Shown here: piece by piece, positions 24,232 through 32,766 of the stretch
How positions within the stretch are numbered: position 1 is the stretch's first letter
Layout: each line of letters opens with the position of its first letter
Origin: Halorhabdus salina
GTDB lineage: Archaea; Halobacteriota; Halobacteria; Halobacteriales; Haloarculaceae
Assembly: GCF_013839425.1 (NCBI RefSeq)
Contig: NZ_JACDNP010000002.1
Span: forward strand, 125,453-189,452
Reading direction: 5' to 3'
Length of the DNA: 64,000 nucleotides
Program-made: the position numbers and the translations under genes
The notes under the pieces: generated by a model
Databases searched by the model: none
What the model saw: only the letters and a program-made list of their open reading frames with translations
What the model was told of the DNA's origin: nothing

Positions 24232-26118
24232 TCACAGCGTCCGAGCGACCTCGAAGCCCGACGCGATGGCGTCCTGAGCCTTGCCGACGGTCTCGGCGTC
24301 CCCGACGCGGTACAGCGGGACATCCAGATCGCTCGCCGCCTCCGCGAACTGGTCGTCGCTGCTAACGCCGGTCGCGAGAACGTAACGGTCGATAGCCTCC
24401 CAGTAGATCGTCTCGCCGTCGCGAGTGGCGACCGCCCGACCGTCTTCGACCCGCTCAAGGTCCGTCTCGCGGTTGATCTCTACGCGGTCGTCAGCTCCCA
24501 GGCGCTCGAGTAGCGGCCCCTTCTCGAGGTCGATCATGTCCCCGCCGAGGTTCGACTGGAGTTCGACGACGATCACATCGTTGTCGGCCGCCGCGAGGGC
24601 GTCTGCGGCCTCCAGGCCGACGTACCCGCCGCCGATCACCATGACGCGCTCTTCGATCGGTAGCCGCTCGGGGTCGAGAATCTCGACACCGTCCGGCTCG
24701 ACCGAGTCGAGCCCGTCGATCGGTGGCTCCATCGGCTCCGAACCGGTCGCGACGATCGCGCCGTCGAAGTCCGCGAGGTCGGCCGGTGCTGCGGGTTCCC
24801 GCCGGATCTCGACGAGGTCGATCGCCTCGAGGCGCTCCCGGAAGTACTCGATGCCCTTCCGGAGTGGCTCCTTGCCGGGCGGAAACGGCGCATAATGGAA
24901 CTGCCCGCCGAGTTCGTCGGGCTCGAACAGCGTCACATCGTGGCCACGGTCGGCGAGCGTTTCGGCAGCTGACAGCCCCGCGGGGCCGCCACCGACGGCC
25001 GCGAACGCGCGCGTCTCCGCGGCGGGTTCGATCCGGAGGTCGGCCTCCCGGCCCACCGCAGGGTTGATCACGCAACCGAGCCCCTCGCCGGACTTCACGC
25101 CGCCGAGACACCCGTCGTTGCAGGCCATGCACGGCCGGGACGGCCCCTCGACCACACCCAGGTACTTGCCGACGAAATCCGGATCGGCGACCAGCGGTCG
25201 GCCCACGGCGATCAAATCGGCGAGGTCTTCCTCGCGAATCGTCTCGATGTCCTCGAACTCGTTGATCCGGCCGACGGCCATCACGGGCACGTCGAGATCG
25301 TCCCGAAGATCGCCGGCGTACGCCCAGGGCCGCCCCTTCTCGGCGTACATGTGCTGGAAGAAGTCGGGCGGCTTCGCACAGATCGTCCCGACGGTGACGT
25401 GGACGGTGTCGACGCCATGGGCCTCGAGTTCGCCGGCCAACCACTGGGCCGTCTCGAAGTCGATCCCGCCCTCGACGCCGTCGTCTGCGGTCAGCCGAAC
25501 CAGAATCGGCAGATCCGTCGCCGCCTGGACGGCCGCAAATACTTCGAGACCGAAGCGAGCGCGGGCCTGCTGACTCCCGCCGTAGGCGTCCGTGCGGTCG
25601 TTGACGGCCGGCGAGAGGAACTGCGCGACCAGGTAGCCGTGACCGAACTGGAGTTCGATCGCGTCGAAGCCGGCGCGTTCGGCCCGGTCGGCGGCGTCGG
25701 CGAACAGATCGATCGCCGTCTCAATATCGTCATCGTCCATCCGCTCGGGGGTGACGCCGGTCCGCTCACAGGAGGTCGCCGACGCCGAGTGGTGGACATT
25801 CCCCTCGATCTCCGGATTTGCCATCCGCCCAGGATGGTTGAGGTGGGCGATAGCCGCAGCGTCGCCGTCGTGGATCGTCTTCGTCAGCGTCGAGAGACTG
25901 GGTATTGCCTCGTCGGTATCGATTCGCAACTGGTTCGGTAACTCCCGCAGGCTGGGGTCCAGCGCGAGCGGTTCGGGCGTGATCGCGCCGACGTGATCGG
26001 CCCGGCGGGCATAAAAATCCCGGATCCGGTCGGTCACTCGACCCTCGGCGTCCCCGTAGCCGGTCTTGACGGGTGCCATCACGAACTCGTTGTCGAGCGT
26101 GCGGTCGCCGATCTCCAT
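24232..26118 (-). CDS. Old yellow enzyme/2,4-dienoyl-CoA reductase-type flavoprotein (FadH-like)
   Basis: A 628-residue protein. The N-terminal part (1-340) is an OYE-type TIM barrel that binds FMN (FDAIELQFGHGYLVAQFLSP, VMAVGRINEFEDIETI). An iron-sulfur cysteine cluster follows (CMACNDGCLGGVKSG...GCVINP), then FAD (FAAVGGGPAGLSAAETLADR) and NAD(P) (MVIGGGYVGLEAADAL) domains. This layout transfers NAD(P)H electrons through FAD and 4Fe-4S to FMN to reduce enones, dienoyl-CoA or N-oxides. Start ATG 26118. Substrate not assigned. Confidence 0.9.
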   Translation of the reverse strand: MEIGDRTLDNEFVMAPVKTGYGDAEGRVTDRIRDFYARRADHVGAITPEPLALDPSLRELPNQLRIDTDEAIPSLSTLTKTIHDGDAAAIAHLNHPGRMANPEIEGNVHHSASATSCERTGVTPERMDDDDIETAIDLFADAADRAERAGFDAIELQFGHGYLVAQFLSPAVNDRTDAYGGSQQARARFGLEVFAAVQAATDLPILVRLTADDGVEGGIDFETAQWLAGELEAHGVDTVHVTVGTICAKPPDFFQHMYAEKGRPWAYAGDLRDDLDVPVMAVGRINEFEDIETIREEDLADLIAVGRPLVADPDFVGKYLGVVEGPSRPCMACNDGCLGGVKSGEGLGCVINPAVGREADLRIEPAAETRAFAAVGGGPAGLSAAETLADRGHDVTLFEPDELGGQFHYAPFPPGKEPLRKGIEYFRERLEAIDLVEIRREPAAPADLADFDGAIVATGSEPMEPPIDGLDSVEPDGVEILDPERLPIEERVMVIGGGYVGLEAADALAAADNDVIVVELQSNLGGDMIDLEKGPLLERLGADDRVEINRETDLERVEDGRAVATRDGETIYWEAIDRYVLATGVSSDDQFAEAASDLDVPLYRVGDAETVGKAQDAIASGFEVARTL

Positions 26119-26244
26119 CGTGTGGGTATCGTTGGCGATCGACCACCATCAATATTGTTCCACCGCCCCAATACAATCGGCGGGTTGGTGGCCCCTCGCC
26201 CGCATGGAACGCGGCAGAAGCGTGGCGGTGAACGATTGCGAGTG

Positions 26245-26619
26245 TCAGAACGGGGCGTCGGCCCCACCGTCGTCGGCTGCGCCGGCCGGTTCGTCCGGGG
26301 CACTCTCCTCGTCCAGCCCGCTCCAGTTGTCTTCTTCCATCTCGAAGAAGTTCTCCCGAGTCTCCTCGTCCATCAGGACGAATTGGACGGTGATGTCGAC
26401 ATCCATACCCTCGAGGGCGTCCGCGAGCCCCCGAGCGAGCAGTTGCTTGATCTGGTCGGGAATCCCGGCCATCGGAATCGCCACGTCGATGGTGACCGCG
26501 GAGCCATCGACGCGCACGTCGTCGATCATGCCCAGTTCGACCAGCGTCGCGTCGATTTCCGGGTGCGTGACGTCAGCGATCGCGTCTTCGACGCGCTCGA
26601 CTGTGATGTCTGAAGTCAT
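26245..26619 (-). CDS. DUF59/MIP18-like iron-sulfur assembly protein
   Basis: A 124-residue protein with a DUF59 core (VEDAIADVTHPEIDATLVEL, DDVRVDGSAVTIDVAIPM) and an acidic Asp/Glu/Ala tail typical of haloarchaeal proteins. DUF59 proteins (SufT, PaaD-like, MIP18) help mature Fe-S enzymes. It lacks the conserved Cys seen in some members. Located between FadH-like and feo genes, both iron-related, but separated from feoC by 63 bp. Confidence 0.78.
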   Translation of the reverse strand: MTSDITVERVEDAIADVTHPEIDATLVELGMIDDVRVDGSAVTIDVAIPMAGIPDQIKQLLARGLADALEGMDVDITVQFVLMDEETRENFFEMEEDNWSGLDEESAPDEPAGAADDGGADAPF

Positions 26620-26682
26620 CCAGTTTACGCTCGTCGATCCACAAGCAAAGCCGTTCCGATAGTATTCGACAGGTGTACAAGA

Positions 26683-26970
26683 CTACTGTCGGTCGCCGGC
26701 TTCGGGGGTCGCTCCCTCTCCGAGGGCGGCCCGTCCGGCGTCGGTCACGACGTACTGAGCGGGCGTCTCCGCCGCCAGCGAGCAGGCGTCGCCCATCGGA
26801 CAGGCCGAACAGCCGGTCGCCTCGCAGTCGATCCGTCGGACGTGTCCCTCCCGTTGCATGGTGTCGAGAATCCCCTCGACGACGTGAGACGGGCGGTCGA
26901 GGTCCGCTGCGATCGATTCGGGTGTGGCTCCAGCCTGGAGACGGGTCAGTACCGTCCGGTAGAGACTCAC
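26683..26970 (-). CDS. feoC: FeoC-like Fe-S winged-helix protein
   Basis: A 95-residue protein with an N-terminal winged-helix (LQAGATPESIAADLDRPSHV) and a cysteine cluster Cys49, Cys54, Cys57, Cys63 in CEATGCSACPMGDAC. FeoC proteins bind an Fe-S cluster and tune Feo ferrous iron uptake by sensing iron or oxygen. Its start overlaps the stop of the upstream membrane protein by 4 bp, placing it last in a feoA-feoB-X-feoC operon. Confidence 0.82.
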   Translation of the reverse strand: MSLYRTVLTRLQAGATPESIAADLDRPSHVVEGILDTMQREGHVRRIDCEATGCSACPMGDACSLAAETPAQYVVTDAGRAALGEGATPEAGDRQ

Positions 26971-27401
26971 GGGCGCGTCACTCCCGTGTATCGCAGGGTG
27001 GCGAGCGCGAGCACAGCGAGCAGGACCGCCGGCGTATAGGGCGGTCCGAGCGCGGCGACGATCGCCTCTGGCGGCGCGATCCAGACGCCCGACCCGCCGG
27101 GAATCGCCCCAAGAACGGTCGCCAGCAAGTCACTCCCGGCGACGACCCAGATCATCAGGCTCGCCATGACGACAGTCGCCTGACTCTCTCGATCCGTGAG
27201 GCCCCCACTCGCCCCGGAGAGATACATCGCCCCGGCGGCCGTCAGGACGGCCCCGCGCCAGAGCAAAATCGATCCCGAGATGGTCACGACGCCGAGAATT
27301 GGTTCCGGGGTGCCGAGACCGACTCCACGGGCCATCACGATGACTCCGATGACCGTCGTAATGGCTCCGAGTCCGCCGACCGGGAGCGTGTCCCACCGCA
27401 T
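26967..27401 (-). CDS. Small membrane protein of the feo operon
   Basis: A 144-residue protein with four predicted hydrophobic segments (GAITTVIGVIVMARGVGLG, VTISGSILLWRGAVLTAAG, VVMASLMIWVVAGSDLLATV, and a C-terminal helix). ATG 27401 lies 1 bp after the feoB stop and its own stop overlaps feoC, so it is an integral member of the operon. Not recognised as a named family; possibly an accessory subunit of the FeoB transporter. An in-frame ATG at 27554 exists but lies inside feoB. Confidence 0.75.
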   Translation of the reverse strand: MRWDTLPVGGLGAITTVIGVIVMARGVGLGTPEPILGVVTISGSILLWRGAVLTAAGAMYLSGASGGLTDRESQATVVMASLMIWVVAGSDLLATVLGAIPGGSGVWIAPPEAIVAALGPPYTPAVLLAVLALATLRYTGVTRP

Positions 27402-27402
27402 G

Positions 27403-29292
27403 TCAGGCCACCCCCAGTGCGATGCCGATGAGACGCAACAGGCCACCCCAGACGAATAGCGCGGCCAGCAGCGTCGCGAGGGCCCCGCCGAGGACTTTGA
27501 GGACGCCGCCACTCTCGCGGCCCTCCTTGATGAGCATCGCGAACGTGGCGACACACGGGAAGTAGAGACTCACCATGACGACAGACGTGATCGTCTGGAA
27601 GGGCGTCATCGAGACGGCACTCAACTGGGCGACGGCGAGGTCTTTCCGCATGAACCCCGCGATCAGCGCGGGGACGGTCTCACCGGGCACGCCGAACCAC
27701 CCCGACAGGACCGGGCGGAACGTGTTCGCGAGCCACTCGACCGCGCCGCCGAGATACAGCACGTTGACGACGGCGACGCCCAGCAAGACGAACGGGATCG
27801 CCGTCGTCACGAAGCCACGAACGCGCACGGAGAGTTTCGTCGTGACGTTGGCGACCCGAGGCTGTCGCATCGGCGGGATGTCGATGACGATGTCGGGGGC
27901 CGACCCGGGAACGAGTCGGTTCAGGACGGCCCCGAAGACGAAAAAGCCGGCGAGCAGATACAACAGGATGTAGCCCGTGTACTGAGGGATCAACGACAGC
28001 ATGACCCCCAGTTGCGCACCACACGGAATGAACACCGACAGGAGCGTCATGGTCAGAAACCGCTGTTTCTCGGTTTCGAGCGACCGCGTCGCCGCGACAC
28101 CGGGGACGTTACACCCGAAGGAGAGTACCATCGGGACGATCGCGAACCCGTCGAGGCCGATCCGGCGGAAGGCGGCGTCGAGCAGGACGGCCAGCCGAGC
28201 CATGTACCCCGAATCCTCCAGCACGGCGAGGATGGCGTACAGTGTGAGGATGGCCGGTAACACGACGCCGATCGCGACGAACAGGCCACTGGTGAGCACG
28301 CCGAACGCCTCGAAACTGTTCGTCGCCGTCGGATCGCCGACCACGAGGAAGTACAGCCACGACCCCTCCATCGGGAACGCCGACTGGAGCCACGGCAGCC
28401 AGTAGTCGTCGAACAGCGGGACGAAATAGCCGTCAGTGAAAAAGCCCGCCACAGCACTGAACACCGTCCAGACGCCGTAGAGTACAGCGACCGCGAAGGG
28501 TATCCCCGTGCGCGGCGAGACGGCAAGCCGACCGATCTGATCGGACAGCGACGCGTCGGTCTCTCTGTAGGACACCGTCCGAGCGACGATCGCATCGACG
28601 AGATTCCACCGCTGTCCGGTCCCGAGCGCGTTTTCCCCGTCCTCATCGGGCGTTCGATCGTCACCTCCCGTCTCGCCATCAGCAGGCGTTCGCTCGTCGA
28701 CCGGCGGAGATGGGTCCGCAACGGCGATCGACGGTTCACTCTCACCTCCGTCGGGGCCCTCGTCCGCAACCCGTTCGAGGATCCGCTGAACCGATGGATT
28801 CCTGGCGTCGTCGAGTCGCGCCTGGAGAGCGTCGATGCCAGTTCCGTCGACCGCGATCGTCGGGACGACTGGGACGCCGAGCAACTCCGAGAGGCGATCC
28901 ACGTCGATATCGACGCCCTCCCGGCGGGCCTCGTCGAACATATTCAGCGCGACGATCACGTCCCGGTCGCGTTCGAGGATCTCAACGGCCAGGTTGAGTC
29001 CGCGCTCGATCTGCGTCGCATCGAGGACACAGACGACCGTGGCCGCAGGGCTGTCTTCGAGCATCTCGACGGCGACCGCCTCGGCTCGATCGCTCGGCGA
29101 CAGCGAGAACGTCCCGGGCACGTCCACGATCGGCACCGATCCGTCCGACCGGACCAGTTCGCTCTCGGTGTAATCGACCGTCGTGCCCGGATAGTTCGAT
29201 TCGGTGATCGACGTGCCGGCGAGCCTGTTGAACAGTGCGCTCTTGCCGACGTTTGGATGCCGCATCAACAGAACGCGAGACGGCACACTCAT
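27403..29292 (-). CDS. feoB: Ferrous iron transporter FeoB
   Basis: A 629-residue G-protein-coupled membrane transporter. GTPase motifs: G1 RHPNVGKSALFNRL, G3 VDVPGTFSL, G4 NMFD. A Glu/Asp-rich insert (about 190-240) separates it from the membrane part with Gate-type repeats (LEDSGYMARLAVLLDA, SFGCNVPGVAATR, CGAQLGVML) and FeoB C-terminal helices. It imports Fe2+ across the membrane. ATG 29292 overlaps the feoA stop by 4 bp; the ATG at 29397 would add a basic stretch inside feoA. Confidence 0.95.
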   Translation of the reverse strand: MSVPSRVLLMRHPNVGKSALFNRLAGTSITESNYPGTTVDYTESELVRSDGSVPIVDVPGTFSLSPSDRAEAVAVEMLEDSPAATVVCVLDATQIERGLNLAVEILERDRDVIVALNMFDEARREGVDIDVDRLSELLGVPVVPTIAVDGTGIDALQARLDDARNPSVQRILERVADEGPDGGESEPSIAVADPSPPVDERTPADGETGGDDRTPDEDGENALGTGQRWNLVDAIVARTVSYRETDASLSDQIGRLAVSPRTGIPFAVAVLYGVWTVFSAVAGFFTDGYFVPLFDDYWLPWLQSAFPMEGSWLYFLVVGDPTATNSFEAFGVLTSGLFVAIGVVLPAILTLYAILAVLEDSGYMARLAVLLDAAFRRIGLDGFAIVPMVLSFGCNVPGVAATRSLETEKQRFLTMTLLSVFIPCGAQLGVMLSLIPQYTGYILLYLLAGFFVFGAVLNRLVPGSAPDIVIDIPPMRQPRVANVTTKLSVRVRGFVTTAIPFVLLGVAVVNVLYLGGAVEWLANTFRPVLSGWFGVPGETVPALIAGFMRKDLAVAQLSAVSMTPFQTITSVVMVSLYFPCVATFAMLIKEGRESGGVLKVLGGALATLLAALFVWGGLLRLIGIALGVA

Positions 29293-29609
29293 CCTTCGGT
29301 CGCGACCTCGAGATCGCGGGCGTGGGCGCGACTCAGCGAGACCGTCGATTGACCGACGTCCACGACGACGGGCCCGCCAAAGGGGTGTTTCGAGCACACC
29401 TTGATTTCCTTGCCCCGCCGGACGCCCATCGACCGCAGCCGTCGGCGACCGCGACGGCCGACCCGCTCGACCGTCCCGGTCTCCCCGGCGTCGAGATCGA
29501 CCAGTCGCTTGCAGACGCCGTCACCGCACCGGCGGCGACAGCGCTTTCGCTTCCGACGCCCGGTGCCTGCGGCCGACTCGTCCGACTGGGATGTGTGGTG
29601 ATCCGTCAC
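29289..29609 (-). CDS. feoA: FeoA-domain protein with Cys-rich N-terminus
   Basis: A 106-residue protein whose C-terminal 75 residues are the SH3-like FeoA domain (GETGTVERV, LRSMGVRRGKEIKV, GGPVVVDV, LSRAHARDLEV). The first 35 residues are basic and contain CRRRCGDGVC, a possible metal or Fe-S site not standard for FeoA. Start is GTG 29609, placed directly behind an iron box. FeoA assists FeoB in Fe2+ uptake. Confidence 0.88.
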   Translation of the reverse strand: MTDHHTSQSDESAAGTGRRKRKRCRRRCGDGVCKRLVDLDAGETGTVERVGRRGRRRLRSMGVRRGKEIKVCSKHPFGGPVVVDVGQSTVSLSRAHARDLEVATEG

Positions 29610-29623
29610 TTAGCCCCACCTAA
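29610..29623 (-). promoter_or_regulatory. Iron box before feoA
   Basis: Read on the gene strand the site is TTAGGTGGGGCTAA, matching the TTAGG-N4-CTAA half-palindrome bound by DtxR/Idr-family repressors in haloarchaea. It abuts the GTG start of feoA, so bound repressor would block transcription of the feo operon when iron is plentiful. Confidence 0.65.
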
Positions 29624-29675
29624 TTTCGGCGTACCAAAACTCGGTCGCAGGTTCAGGTAAATGTTGCGCTTTCTT

Positions 29676-30629
29676 TTATGACTCCGCGACAGTCTGGACC
29701 GGTCGCAGGTAGAACTGCTCGCCGCCGTACTCGCGTTCGAGGAGGTCGCCGCTGTCCAGGAGGGACTCGACGACCGCCCAGTCGGCGTCGTCACGGTCGA
29801 GCAGATCACGAAGGTCACGTTCGCGCATCGGGTGGACGGCCGTCACGCCCAGCACGTCGGCGCGAACGTCGCCCGTCGCCGCGAACTCCGGCCCCTCGGC
29901 ACCGATGAGGTACTCGACGGTGTCGAGACGTTCGTCGAAGATGGCGTAGGCGGTCGCGAGCGCTCGCTCACCGGCGGGTTCGACCCAGTTTTCGTCCGGC
30001 GGTCGCGTCGGGACGGCGATGTAGGCCGTGTCCGGGTCGATCGAGGCGACCAGATCGACGGTGTCCCGAAGCGTCCGTTCGTCGTCGTTGATCCCATCGA
30101 CCAGCATCGTCTCGGTCGTTAGCGTGCCGGAGAACTCCGCGGCGAACTGTCGCATGCCCTGCGTGATCGCATCGAACGAGAGCGTCCCGTTCGGGCGATC
30201 GATCTCGCGCCAGACGGCCGCCGTGCCCGCGTCGGCCTTCAGCGACACCCAATCGGCGGTCGCGAGGTCGGCGCGCACGTCGGCCTGGGCCACCAGCGAC
30301 GCGTTCGTGATGACCGCAACGTCGATATCCAGTGCCTGCAGGCGCTCGATGGTCTGCCCGAGATTCGCGTCGAGCGTCGGTTCGCCGTCGGGAACGATCG
30401 AGAGGTAATCGATCGTTTCGCCGGCCGCACGGACCGCCTCGACGCGCTCGCGGACCGCTCCGGCCAGTTCCTCCGGCGAGTGGAACTCGCAGCGATCGGT
30501 CCCACTGGTCGTCGTCGGTCCGAGTTGACAGTACACGCAGGCGTACGTGCAGGTGTTCGGCGGGATGGTGTTGATCCCCAGGCTCTGGCCGAGGCGACGC
30601 GACGGAACGGGGCCATAGGCGAGGTCCAT
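29676..30629 (-). CDS. Radical SAM protein (COG0731-like)
   Basis: A 317-residue radical SAM enzyme. The 4Fe-4S motif CxxxCxxC is CTYACVYCQ (Cys27, Cys31, Cys34), preceded by AYGPVPSRRLGQSLGIN typical of this group; the SAM-binding GEP motif is SIVPDGEPTLD. The C-terminal 70 residues form a small added domain with an HTH-like end. Members are often found next to molybdenum- or Fe-S-related genes; reaction unknown. ATG 30629 was chosen over GTG 30638. Confidence 0.85.
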   Translation of the reverse strand: MDLAYGPVPSRRLGQSLGINTIPPNTCTYACVYCQLGPTTTSGTDRCEFHSPEELAGAVRERVEAVRAAGETIDYLSIVPDGEPTLDANLGQTIERLQALDIDVAVITNASLVAQADVRADLATADWVSLKADAGTAAVWREIDRPNGTLSFDAITQGMRQFAAEFSGTLTTETMLVDGINDDERTLRDTVDLVASIDPDTAYIAVPTRPPDENWVEPAGERALATAYAIFDERLDTVEYLIGAEGPEFAATGDVRADVLGVTAVHPMRERDLRDLLDRDDADWAVVESLLDSGDLLEREYGGEQFYLRPVQTVAES

Positions 30630-30822
30630 GCTGTGCACATCGGTCAGCCACCCCCCTCAATGCAACGCTCGGCGTCACGAGATCGACGAACAGACGGCGT
30701 CGGTCGGTTCGGATCGCGTCGTTCGTCGGCACACGAACGATGGAGCAGCCGAAACTGACAGATCGACGGGCGCGGCAACCAGAACCGACAAGGTGATCCG
30801 GAATCCTTAGTTTCATAAACAG

Positions 30823-31299
30823 ATGTTGGTCTGTATCCCGAGTCTGGACGACGGATCGCTCGACGCACCGGTTTCCCAGCACTTCGGCCGTGCGCCGGGA
30901 TATACGATCTACGACACCGAGGCGGATGCTGCCGAGGCGATCGACAACGACAGCGATCACAACGGCGGCCGTCGGTCCCCGCCGCAATTCATCGCCCAGA
31001 CGGGGGCCGACGTGTTGCTGACCGGCAATCTCGGTCGGAAGGCGATCGAGCGCTTCGATCAGATGGATATCGACGTCTACTGTGGGGCCGAGGGGACAGT
31101 TCGCGAGGCGATCGACCAGTTCGATGCGGGCGCGCTCGACGAAGCGACGCCGGCATCGGGGTGCAGCGGCCACGACCACGATGACGGGCATGGGCACGGC
31201 CACGGTGACGGCCACGATGGCGGACACGGCCACAGCCACGATCACGGTGAGGGCCACGGCCACGATCACGGAGACGGCCCGGAAACGTCCACAGAATGA
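30823..31299 (+). CDS. NifX/NafY-like cofactor-binding protein with His-rich tail
   Basis: A 158-residue protein. Residues 1 to about 105 match the dinitrogenase Fe-Mo cofactor-binding fold (APVSQHFGRAPGYTIYDTE, FIAQTGADVLLTGNLGRKA, IDVYCGAEGTVREAI). The tail (about 113-150) is a run of His/Gly/Asp repeats that should bind metal. No nitrogenase genes are near, so it is more likely related to MTH1175/orange-protein-type metal-cluster carriers. It is coupled to the MBL gene by an ATGA overlap. Start ATG 30823 follows a TTTCATAAAC box. Confidence 0.85.
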   Translation: MLVCIPSLDDGSLDAPVSQHFGRAPGYTIYDTEADAAEAIDNDSDHNGGRRSPPQFIAQTGADVLLTGNLGRKAIERFDQMDIDVYCGAEGTVREAIDQFDAGALDEATPASGCSGHDHDDGHGHGHGDGHDGGHGHSHDHGEGHGHDHGDGPETSTE

Positions 31300-32081
31300 C
31301 GACAGCCACCATCCTCGCGGACAACCGCGTCGGCGGGTCTCGACCGAAGGGACTGGGTGCGGAGTGGGGCTTTGCGGCCGCTGTCGGCGAGATCCTCTTC
31401 GACACCGGACAGTCGGGTATCGCCGCCGACAACGCCCGAAAACTCGATCGTGGTCCCTTCGAGACGATCGTCCTGAGTCACGGTCACTACGACCACACCA
31501 GGGGGCTCCCGGCGTTCGTCGACGATGCTGCAGAGATCTACGTCCACCCCGCCGCGTTCGAGCCCAAATACCACGGTGAAGAGTCGATCGGCCTGCCCTA
31601 CACGCGCGAGTGGCTCGACACGCACGCCCGCATCGAGACTCACACGGAGCCAGTCGAGGTCGCGCCCGGAATCACCGCGCTGGGCGAGATCCCACGCGAG
31701 TACCCCGACAGCGCCACGGGCGAAATCGTCGCGGACGGCGAGCGCGTCGACGATCCCGTCCGGGACGACCAGTCGCTGGCCGTCGAGACCGACGACGGAA
31801 TCTCACTCGTCCTTGGATGTTGTCACGCGGGCCTCCGGAACACGATCGCCCACGCCGAGGAGGTCTTCGACGCCCCCGTCCGGACGGTCGTCGGCGGGAC
31901 GCATCTCCGGTCGCCCGATCCGGCGCAGATCGACGCTATCGTCGAGTGGCTCGACGGGCGGATCGACCGGATCGCGCCGACACACTGCACCGGTCACGAC
32001 GCCGAACGACGCCTCGAAGACGCCTTCGGCGAGGACTACGTTCGCGTCGGCGTCGGCACCGATATCGACCTGTCGCGTTGA
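31296..32081 (+). CDS. Metallo-beta-lactamase-fold hydrolase
   Basis: A 261-residue MBL protein of the group often paired with NifX-like proteins. Metal motif SHGHYDHTRG gives His62, His64, Asp66 and His67; further ligands are in GCCHAGLRNT, GGTHLRSP and THCTGHDAE. Thus a dinuclear metal site is complete. Translationally coupled to the NifX-like gene, suggesting a joint role in metal-cluster or redox metabolism. Its last codons overlap sequence resembling a flavoprotein gene (see remnant at 32079). Confidence 0.85.
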   Translation: MTTATILADNRVGGSRPKGLGAEWGFAAAVGEILFDTGQSGIAADNARKLDRGPFETIVLSHGHYDHTRGLPAFVDDAAEIYVHPAAFEPKYHGEESIGLPYTREWLDTHARIETHTEPVEVAPGITALGEIPREYPDSATGEIVADGERVDDPVRDDQSLAVETDDGISLVLGCCHAGLRNTIAHAEEVFDAPVRTVVGGTHLRSPDPAQIDAIVEWLDGRIDRIAPTHCTGHDAERRLEDAFGEDYVRVGVGTDIDLSR

Positions 32082-32113
32082 CCGACAACCGGGCCGGGCG
32101 GGCTATCGAACCG
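32079..32113 (+). pseudogene. Scrap of a CoA-disulfide reductase gene
   Basis: The bases AACCGGGCCGGGCGGGC (32087-32103) are identical to 34005-34021 in the CoADR gene. Translated in the matching frame the region reads ALTDNRAGRAIEP, against ALTANRAGRAIGS in the intact protein. The scrap sits at the very end of the MBL gene and is too short to be functional. Confidence 0.5.
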
Positions 32114-32192
32114 GTAGTGTTCCCTGATACAGGAGAATCCCCGCACCGACGAAACTGACGACGCTGAAGATCTGCGTCACGATATCGCCACC
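32103..32192 (-). pseudogene. Possible remnant of a small membrane protein
   Basis: An open frame ending TAG at 32103-32105 reads GGDIVTQIFSVVSFVGAGIL and LYQGTLPVR, a single amphipathic/hydrophobic segment. No start codon fits well. It may be the end of a lost membrane gene. Confidence 0.25.
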
Positions 32193-32286
32193 AACCCATG
32201 CAGCAATCGGGTCGCTCGGCGAACGGGGTCGAACGCTCGATGGAACCCACCACGAATCTGTCCGGCTGGATCGTGGGGATCGGTGA

Positions 32287-32766
32287 TCAGTGAACGATTC
32301 CTTCGAGATGCAGTTCGAGGTGATCGGCGTCGTCGGCGTCGTCGAGATCGATCCAGCCCACGTCCGCGTCGTCTTTCGTATCGAGGCCGTCGACGTACGG
32401 CTTGATGTCGAGGACTGGCGTCCCGTCGAACGCGTCGATCGCAGAGATGTCGATCCGACCGTCTTCGACGTCGAGGATTCGAACGACGCTCAGGCCGATG
32501 CCGTTCGGCCGATCCGGCGCTCGCGTCGCGAACACGCCGAGTGAATCGTCCTCGCGCCACGGCGGAGTGATCGACAGGTCGTACTCCTCGACGCGGTGGA
32601 GGTCGAACAATACGTACGCATAGCTGAACGACGCGAGACCGTCGGGGCCATCGGCGTACTCTGGTTCGAGTTCCACGGCGAACGCCGCGTCGTCCGGTTG
32701 TGGCTGGTATGGGGCATCTGTCTCGTATGGCGATCGAACGTATCCGATCGGGTCGTACTCGACCAT
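32287..32766 (-). CDS. TrmO (TsaA)-family tRNA methyltransferase-like protein
   Basis: A 159-residue stand-alone TsaA-domain protein: YDPIGYVRSPYETDAP, GVFATRAPDRPNGIGLSVVR and FDGTPVLDIKPYVDG match the SAM-binding and active-site segments of TrmO, which N6-methylates t6A37 in certain tRNAs. It is a paralogue of the N-terminal part of the fusion protein at 11280. Monocistronic; no RNA-modification neighbours. Confidence 0.85.
   Translation of the reverse strand: MVEYDPIGYVRSPYETDAPYQPQPDDAAFAVELEPEYADGPDGLASFSYAYVLFDLHRVEEYDLSITPPWREDDSLGVFATRAPDRPNGIGLSVVRILDVEDGRIDISAIDAFDGTPVLDIKPYVDGLDTKDDADVGWIDLDDADDADHLELHLEGIVH

Noticed and set aside
29968-31269. 433-codon minus-strand ORF across radical SAM and NifX genes
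   Set aside because: Low-complexity Val/Ala start arises from the complement of the His-rich tail; both real genes have firm motifs.
30823-31299. NifX-like gene as evidence of nitrogen fixation
   Set aside because: No nifHDK or nifENB in the window and the pairing with an MBL gene points to other metal-cluster roles.
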